Positions 58,042-64,000 of a stretch of 64,000 bases of DNA are shown one piece after another (within the stretch, counting starts at the first letter, position 1; every line of letters begins with the position of its first letter). The notes below the pieces were generated by a model. The model had not been told where the DNA came from, did no database searches, and saw only the letters and a program-made list of their open reading frames with translations. Origin of the DNA: Humulus lupulus (Eukaryota > Streptophyta > Magnoliopsida > Rosales > Cannabaceae); NCBI RefSeq assembly GCF_963169125.1, contig NC_084795.1, positions 194,840,214 through 194,904,213 on the forward strand, read 5' to 3'. A program made the position numbers and the translations under genes.

Positions 58042-59560
58042 CTAGTGGTCATCTCTTGGCCCTTCGTACATTGTTTTCTTTTTTGCGTCATTCGAACCTT
58101 CAAGGGTCGAGGGCCTGAAGAGTGATGCCTTTAGGTATTCATGGCTGTCCTCGACACGAATGTACTTTTGTGCCCATTCATAGAAATTGTCTAAGTTAGT
58201 GACCTCCCTCTTTAGCATGTTATCCCACCGCTTACTGCCCAGGCGCACTCCGGCTGCAATGGCCTTTTTTAACTCCCCCCGTGTTAGGCTTCCTACTTTG
58301 GTTGCCTCCATATGAAACCTATGGACATAGCTCTTCAGGCTCTCTTCTTCTCCTTATTTTATGTTAGCGAGGTTGGTACTTGGCATGGTGTAATCATGCA
58401 CAGCGTGATGTTCTGGAGAAATTCGTCTGAAAATTGTTGCCAAGACCTAATGGACCCTGGATGTAGTCTCTTAAACCACTTGTGCACATGACCCTTTAAC
58501 GTGACAGCAAAGCAGTGGCATGTGGCTCTACTATTAATTCCCCTTAACTTCATTAGGTCATTTAACGCATCAATATGGTACTTTTGATCTGTATTACCCT
58601 TGTGAGGGGTCATGTGAGGATATTTGAAGTTGTTTGGGAGCCGAACGGCTTGTATTTTCCTAATGAAGGGTGATTTGTATTCAAACTCATCGTCAACAGC
58701 GTGCCCCCCAGACGCGGCGACTATCTTGCTCTGTAGGCTCTTCATCTTAGTATCTAAGTTTTGTCTCCTTTTGTTCAAGGAGTCTCTCAAGTTGAATGGG
58801 TTGGTCTTTCCTTTCTTTGTGTCTTTTGGGGGAGCCACATGAGGTGTGTTCCTCTCATTCATCCTTTTCCTATTGAGTTCGACCCTCAAGTTTAGGGGTA
58901 TTTCCCTTGAAGTGACCTCAACTTCGTCTGGATGGTTAGCGTCGTTCCTCCGCTTTGGCCTCTTAGGCTGCTTCACTTGTTCGATACGTTCATGTTGCTT
59001 TTTCCATGGGGTATTGCAAGTGGAGAGTCGAGTCCTCCCATCATCCACAGGGACTGTGGTTTCTCCTCCCTCATGGCCTTTCTCCTTTTGCCTAGGAAAA
59101 GGAATGCTTGACTTTCCCTGTAGCAGGCCATTCGACACCTCTTGCATATTTTCTAAGGTGGTTTCTAGCCTTTGGTTCTTTCGGTGTAACTTGTGTATCT
59201 CCTCTTCGTAGAATTGAGTCCTAGAGCTCGAGCTATGGAATGTACTCAGGGACTCCTGTCGAGCTATGGCAGTCGGAGCTCGGCACCTGTGGCGGCATTG
59301 GTGGCGGAAACGCTCCTGTAGGGGTAGCTGCTGGTCCTCGACAATTTTCGTCGAGCTAGACAGCGGGGGATGAAGCCTCCCTTTCATCTTCAGGAGCCCT
59401 AGGCTCCTTTGGTGCATCCACATTTTCGGGTTGTGGAGGATTCCTCATGGAGGCTTTTAGCTGATCTCCATCCAGGTGGACCTCAACCACTCATGGTTCT
59501 CTCAGACGCTAGAACGTCTTGGCATATTTCTCTGTCGAAATCAATAGAAGAATAGTGGCT
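58042..59560 (-). pseudogene. Tat2 gag
   Basis: The N-terminal part is in a shifted frame. A middle part rich in Lys and Arg (RRNDANHPDEVEVTSREIPL, NPFNLRDSLNKRRQNLD) precedes the gag core: KYPHMTPHKGNTDQKYHIDA, CHCFAVTLKGHVHKWFKRLH, then PGSIRSWQQFSDEFLQ. After a shift near 58380, HMEATKVGSLTRGELKKAIA and ITNLDNFYEWAQKY-like sequence completes it. The core differs from Tat1 gag, so Tat2 is a separate family. Confidence 0.8.
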
Positions 59561-59574
59561 TGACATTTATCCTT

Positions 59575-59593
59575 CCCATAGGCGGCGCCAAAC
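59575..59593 (-). promoter_or_regulatory. Tat2 primer-binding site
   Basis: The minus strand reads GTTTGGCGCCGCCTATGGG next to the 5' LTR. TGGCGCCG is a common start of gypsy primer sites. The tRNA is not assigned. Confidence 0.65.
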
Positions 59594-61174
59594 TGTTGAC
59601 GGTAAGAATTCGTCAACTAAGTTGGATCAAGAACTTTGTGGATTGTAAAAGAAGTGAACTTAAATCAACTGAACTTCATGCCAACTTTCTTATGATTTCA
59701 AGAACAGAAAGTGTAAATGCTAGAATTTTAGAACGAACAATAGAGAGAACATAGAATGTGTGTTTTTATTAGTCATGTCTCGTTACCAAACTCTCAAAAT
59801 TCGACCCCCTTCTTAGGTGAAGGAAGGTCATATTTATAGTAGAGCACTATTGGCTCATCGTACATGGTGGTCCCTAGGGACACGACCCTACATATGCAAT
59901 CTACAGATGGTAGTGGTGCTAGGAGCGTGATGGTCGGCTCTAGTACGCGACAAGGGTCTGCGGGAGCACCTCAATTTTAGTACCTGGTTGTACCTCCACT
60001 ATACTTTTAGTACTAATGTCAGAGGCTGGCTAGGAAGGACCACGTCAGGTATCTTGCACGTACGACCACCACTTTTCTGGTGCGGAGTTAGGGTCAGACA
60101 TCTGGAGTTTTCAGGGTTGTACCCCCGTACATATTTTGTACCTGGGGTGCACAAGGTTCACTACTTGTCTGCTCATTCTTCACATGTACGCGCTCTTCTG
60201 GTCATGCTTGGGTTTTCATCCTCAGAATGCATCCTATTTTTCTAACCTTTAAATGCTGAAGTCTTTTTGGGACATCATGGAAGTTATGACCCCAAGGAGC
60301 ATGGAAGGCAAGAGCCTCACAAGATGCTGGTATGAGAAAGAGGTTTGTGCGCGAGACGGAGGCCATGGCACGAGATGGTGCTTCACGAGGCCCTTGGTGC
60401 GAGATGCAAGGGCATGTGGGCAAAGCTCGTGGCACAAGACCGAGGCCGTGGCCCGAGATGCAAAGGCATGTGGGCGATGATCTTGGCGTGAGGTAGATGC
60501 CATGTCCCGAGGCGGTGTCTGCGAGGCCCTTGGCACGAGTTGCAAGGGCATGTGGGCGAGGCCCTTGGTGCGAGGCGGAGGCCAGGGCCCGAGATGGTGT
60601 CCACGAGTCCCGTGTCACGAGATGCAAGGGCATGTGGGCGAGGCCCTTGGAGCAAGGCGGAGGCCACGGCGCAAGATGGTGTCCGTGAGGCCCTTGGCAT
60701 GAGATGCAAGGGCATGTGTGCGAGGCCCTTGGCGAGAGGCGGAGGCCATGACATGAGATGGTGTCCGCGAGGCCCTTGGCGCAAATGTAAGAGCAGGTGG
60801 GCGAGGCCCTTGGTGCATGGAGGAGGCAATGGCATGAGATGGTGTCTTCGAGGCCCTTGGCGCGAGATGCAAGGGCATGTGGGCGAGGCCCTTGGCACGA
60901 GGCGGAGGCCATGGCACATGACTATGTTCGTGAGACCCTCGGCATAATGTGGAGGCCATGGCGCGAGATGGTGTCCGCGAGGCCCTTGGCACGAGATGCA
61001 AGAGCGTGTGGGCGATGCCCTTGGCGTGAGGCGGAGGCCATGTCGCGAGATGGTGTCCATGAGGCCCTTAGCGCGAGATGCAAGGGAATGTGGGCGAGGC
61101 CATTTCTATCCCAAGCCTATATTTTGAGGGTCACGAGGCAGGGGCCTCGTTCAAGCAGAATTCTGGTATTCACA
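59594..61174 (-). repeat. Tat2 5' LTR
   Basis: 1,581 bp. It differs from the 3' LTR by an extra segment at about 59937-60150 and by the exact make-up of the minisatellite. The shared flanks (TCATATTTATAG; CCAAGCCTATATTTTGAGGG) confirm that it is the partner. Confidence 0.88.
60355..61110. repeat. ~82-bp minisatellite in Tat2 5' LTR
   Basis: Successive unit starts near 60521, 60602, 60685, 60767 and 60848 give spacings of 81-83 bases. About nine imperfect units of the same two-part type as in the 3' LTR. Confidence 0.9.
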
Positions 61175-61179
61175 CTAAG

Positions 61180-62034
61180 GTAAAGTCTGGACTCGAATGG
61201 TCTACTAAAGTTGAAAAATTATCTGGTTACTATAATAAGGCTTTGAATGCGATCTTTAATCGAGTTGGTGAAGGATTTATAAAATTGATTTCTTCTTGTG
61301 AGTCTACAAAAGAGGCTTGGAAAATCCTTCAAATTCAATTTGAAGGGACTGCTGATGTCAAAAGATCATGTTTTACCATGTTACAAACTAAATTTGATGA
61401 ATTAAGAATGTTAGAATCTGAAACTTTATCTGAGTTTTATGAAAAATTGTCTGACATTGCTAACGAGTTTTTTGCTTTGGGTGAGAAACTTGATGAATCT
61501 GTTTTTGTTCGAAAAATTGTTCGTGTGCTTCCAAATAGATTTAACACAAAGCTTCTGGCAAAGGAAGAAGCAAAGGATTTCATCAAAATGAAGGTTGAAG
61601 AGCTATTGTGCTCTTTGAGAACGTTTGAACTAAACCAACAGATCAAGCAAAAAGATAAGCCAAAATCGTCATGTGAGAAAAAAAATTGTATTGCTTTTAA
61701 TACTTTAGAAATTTTTTTTTCTGATAATGAGGACGATGAAATGGCCTTGTTGACAAAAAATTTCCAAAAGTTCATGAAAAAGGTGAGCAACAAAGAGAAT
61801 CTGTCAAAATTCCTTAAAGGTAACACATCTTCTGAACCTTTTGGTGCTACTAACAAAAAGTGTATCCAATGCAGAGAGTGTGAAGGTTTTGGTCATATTC
61901 AATCAGAATGTACCAATACACTGAAAAAGAACAAAAATGGGCTTAATGTCACTTGGAGTGAGGATGAGATCGAAAGCAGTGAAGAAGATGACGGAAATGT
62001 TGCTTTAACCACGGCTTCATCTAGTGTTTTTTAG
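61180..62034 (+). pseudogene. Copia-plus gag, main piece
   Basis: Continues the gag frame after Tat2: ALNAIFNRVGEGFIKLISSC, KLSDIANEFFALGEKLDESV, VEELLCSLRTFELN, an acidic patch (FSDNEDDEMALL) and a CCHC knuckle (CRECEGFGHIQSEC). It is open for about 285 codons to a stop at 62032-62034, after which related sequence continues in the same direction with further stops. Confidence 0.88.
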
Positions 62035-63784
62035 GAAAAACTTGTGTGTTTGAACAATACTATAACTGAAAGCAATATTGATGGCATAGTCTCGGATTCT
62101 GATAAGACAGAAATCAATGAGGATTCATTGGCTTAATCTTACAAGGTAATGTACGGTAAGTGGGTACAAGTTTATGCTAAAAAGCGTTCTTTGACAAAAG
62201 CTAATAAATGATTTTCTTATAACATCAAGGAACTTGAGATGAAAAACAAAAGTTGTGAATGTGAATTGTGTTAAAAAAGGACTGAAATTAACTATTTAAC
62301 AAAAGAACTTGAACATCTGAAAAGAAATGTTAATATGTTAAATCCAGGTTCGTCTACTTTTGAAGAAATCCATAACACAGGGCAAACAAGTCATGATGGG
62401 TTGGGATTTGTTGAATCTAAAAAAAAAAATATAAAAAATGGACACACAATTTGTTAAATCTGATAAAATTTGTACCGGGTGTTCTGATCTAACATTGCAG
62501 GTGTCTAATACTGCAAGTGGATCTTCTGTACCTACAAAGGATAAGCGATTAGGTAAGGATGACAGATTTTGTGAACAATCCAAAAATTTGGTTCCCATTT
62601 TTCATTTTTGTCGTGTTAGAGGTCACATTCGATCTAAATACTTTATTTTACACAATATGTTCAGGTCCAATTATTTTGGAAAAACTAATAAAAAGTAAAA
62701 TAAACTTTTTTCACCAAAACAAATATGGATAAAGAAAGAAAATTGTCTTGCTGGTTTTTCTTGCTTTAAAACTGCTGCTTCTCAAAAGTGGTATTTTGAC
62801 AGTGGTTGTTCTAGATACATGATAGGTAACAAAGACTTTCTTGTCAATATTCGACCTATGCAATGTGGTGGAGTGACATTTGGAAATGGATTAGCTAGAA
62901 ATCTTATTGGGATGGGAATGATGAATTTTGAAGGCTTACCAAAGCTTAAAAATGTGATGTTAGTTGAAGGGCTAAAAGCTAATTTACTTAGTGTTAGTCA
63001 AATCTGTGATTAAGGGTATACTGTCATTTTTTATAGTGATCATTGTTATGTTCTCAACAGTGATAAACAATGTATTTTACAAGGTTTTAGATGTATTGAT
63101 AATTGTTAGGCGCTCACTCCAGTTCTTACATGTCACTCAACCATAGATATCACCACTGATCTATGGCACATAAACTACAAAAATTTTAAAAATTGTCAAA
63201 TGTAGGGGATTTTTTAGGGTTGCCTAAATTAGGTAAAGTATCTATGAGTAAATGTGAACCTTGCTAGCTTGGTAAGCAATTGAAAGTTACCCAGAAAGGT
63301 ATTTCTGATGTTAATACCACCAAGGTTCTTGAATTACTCCACATGGATCTGATGGGTCAAATTCATGTTGAAAGTTTGAATCGTAAGAGATATATTTTTG
63401 TTTGTGTTGATGATTTCACTCATTTCAAATGGGTAGATTTTTTATGAGAAAAATCTGACACTTTGATGCTTTTAAGTCACTTTGTTTGAAACTAAAAGTT
63501 GAAAAAGACCGCAATATTGGCAAAATAGTTCGAATTAGGAGTGATCATGGGAAAGAATTTGAAAATGCTGTTTATGATGAGTTTTGTAAGTCTACAGGTA
63601 TTTCACATGAATTCTCTGCTCCTAAAACTCCTCAACAAAATGGAGTAGTGGAAAGAAAGAATCGCACCATGCAAGATATGGCTAGGGTGATGTTAAATAG
63701 CAAAAAACTTTCCAAGCGACTATGGGCGGAAGCTATCAACACAACTTGTTATACCATAAATAGAGTGTTTCTTCGTCCAGGTAC
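62035..63784 (+). pseudogene. Copia-plus gag-pol: linker, protease, pre-integrase, integrase (partial)
   Basis: A degenerate knuckle (FHFCRVRGHIRSKY) lies at about 62600. Protease follows at about 62790 with WYFDSGCSRYMIGN (active site DSG). Pre-integrase (VTFGNGLARNLIGMGMMNFE, LLSVSQICD) meets stops near 63011 and 63107. The integrase core has LLHMDLMGQIHVE (first Asp), IRSDHGKEFENAVYDEF (second Asp) and PQQNGVVERKNRTM (Glu), so the D-D-E set is present. Several stops (for example 63446 and 63489 regions) break the frame. It is cut at 63785 by an LTR. Confidence 0.88.
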
Positions 63785-64000
63785 TGTTGGGGTTTTATGC
63801 CCTAATTAAAACTCAATTTCTTTGTAATCTCATTTATTATCAATAAAATAATAAAACTCATTTTTTGACTTGGTCAATTACTTTGCTCACATGTTTTATT
63901 TTTATGATTATTTGCTTAATATAAACTTCTATTAAATTCCTAGCATATAGCTAATCATATTTATAGTGACGTAATCACAGTGGAATATAAATATGATTAT
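63785..64000 (+). mobile_element. LTR of another copia-type element (start only)
   Basis: TGTTGGGGTTTTATGCCCTA begins abruptly in the integrase frame after GGTAC and continues with a T-rich, AATAAAATAATAAA-containing sequence to the window end. This is the look of a copia LTR start. Whether it is a solo LTR or a full element, and its target duplication (predicted GGTAC), lie beyond the window. Confidence 0.7.

Larger units (their letters stand above)
51527..61174 (-). mobile_element. Tat2: non-autonomous Ty3/gypsy (Tat-type) element with antisense ORF
   Basis: A 9.65-kb element with LTRs starting TGTT(G/T)ACGG and ending TATTCACA and a perfect duplication CTAAG at 51522-51526 and 61175-61179. 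On the minus strand it has gag and protease; between protease and the 3' LTR there is only an antisense ORF, with no RT, RNase H or integrase. It must rely on enzymes from a related element, if it ever moved in this form. Confidence 0.9.
50204..63784 (+). mobile_element. Copia-plus: Ty1/copia element, split by Tat2 and cut by a later LTR
   Basis: The 5' LTR is followed by a tRNA-iMet primer site, a gag start at 51348, the Tat2 insertion, then gag, protease, pre-integrase and integrase on the plus strand. RT, RNase H and the 3' LTR should lie beyond the window, past another LTR at 63785. Gag is similar to that of copia-minus, so the two belong to related families, but the LTRs differ. Confidence 0.85.

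Noticed and set aside
60202..61060. Several overlapping long open frames on both strands
   Set aside because: Same minisatellite in the other LTR; not a gene.
1..64000. tRNA, rRNA, snRNA or microRNA genes
   Set aside because: No cloverleaf, box A/B pair or conserved rRNA segment was recognised by eye; the tRNA-iMet matches are retrotransposon primer sites. A tRNAscan or Rfam search would be decisive.

Overview
This is a window of nuclear DNA from a flowering plant. The evidence is GT-AG introns, fragments of plant gene families (ABCG/PDR transporter, MRS2 magnesium channel, class I trehalose-6-phosphate synthase), Ty3/gypsy elements of the Tat lineage carrying antisense extra ORFs, and Ty1/copia elements primed from initiator tRNA-Met. 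A eudicot is likely; a Cannabaceae-like genome is only a weak guess from the style of the repeats. I see no intact host gene, tRNA, rRNA or CRISPR array. The window is almost wholly nested transposable elements separated by AT-rich relics.

Layout. Positions 1-860 hold weak exon-like pieces of an unidentified gene. Positions 866-3124 are a solo LTR with perfect 5-bp target duplications. About 3.1-12.7 kb is intron-rich, all on the + strand, and carries decayed exons of at least three unrelated host genes in series: an ABCG31-like PDR transporter (6.3-6.6 kb), an MRS2-4-like Mg2+ channel (7.5-7.8 kb) and TPS1-type trehalose-6-P synthase (8.5-10.1 kb). It ends at 12726 in a CACTA-transposon terminus preceded by dense TGTGTTAT/ATAACAC subterminal repeats. 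The best reading is a gene-capturing (Pack-type) CACTA element whose left end is not in the window. Positions 12727-15078 are AT-rich and gene-less. Positions 15079-20109 are a solo LTR with a second solo LTR of the same family nested inside it.

Positions 20696-35620 hold a near full-length, minus-strand Tat-lineage Ty3/gypsy element (Tat1) with both LTRs, PBS, PPT, broken gag-PR-RT-RNaseH-INT, an antisense ORF with its own TATA box, and a 68-bp tandem repeat in its 3' untranslated region. Its RT is split by another solo LTR (28974-31131). Tat1 itself lies in one arm of a foldback element (35626-36412). After 2.4 kb of AT-rich DNA, 38829-39625 looks like a Tat-type LTR abutting a minus-strand copia element (39626-49710). 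That copia lacks integrase and RT, has lost its protease active site, keeps a long extra ORF in the env-like position, and has a solo LTR in its 5' LTR. From 50204 a plus-strand copia element begins. Its gag is split by a non-autonomous Tat element (Tat2, 51527-61174) that has gag, protease and an antisense ORF but no pol, and LTRs filled with an ~82-bp minisatellite. The copia reading frame resumes at 61180 and runs through gag and integrase until another copia-type LTR interrupts it at 63785 and continues past the window end.

Insertion order, read from the target duplications: foldback, then Tat1, then the solo LTR in RT; minus copia, then the solo LTR in its LTR; plus copia, then Tat2 (gag) and the terminal LTR (integrase); outer solo LTR, then inner solo LTR. 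Every element coding region seen here is broken, so the window reads as a record of transposition and decay rather than a working set of genes.
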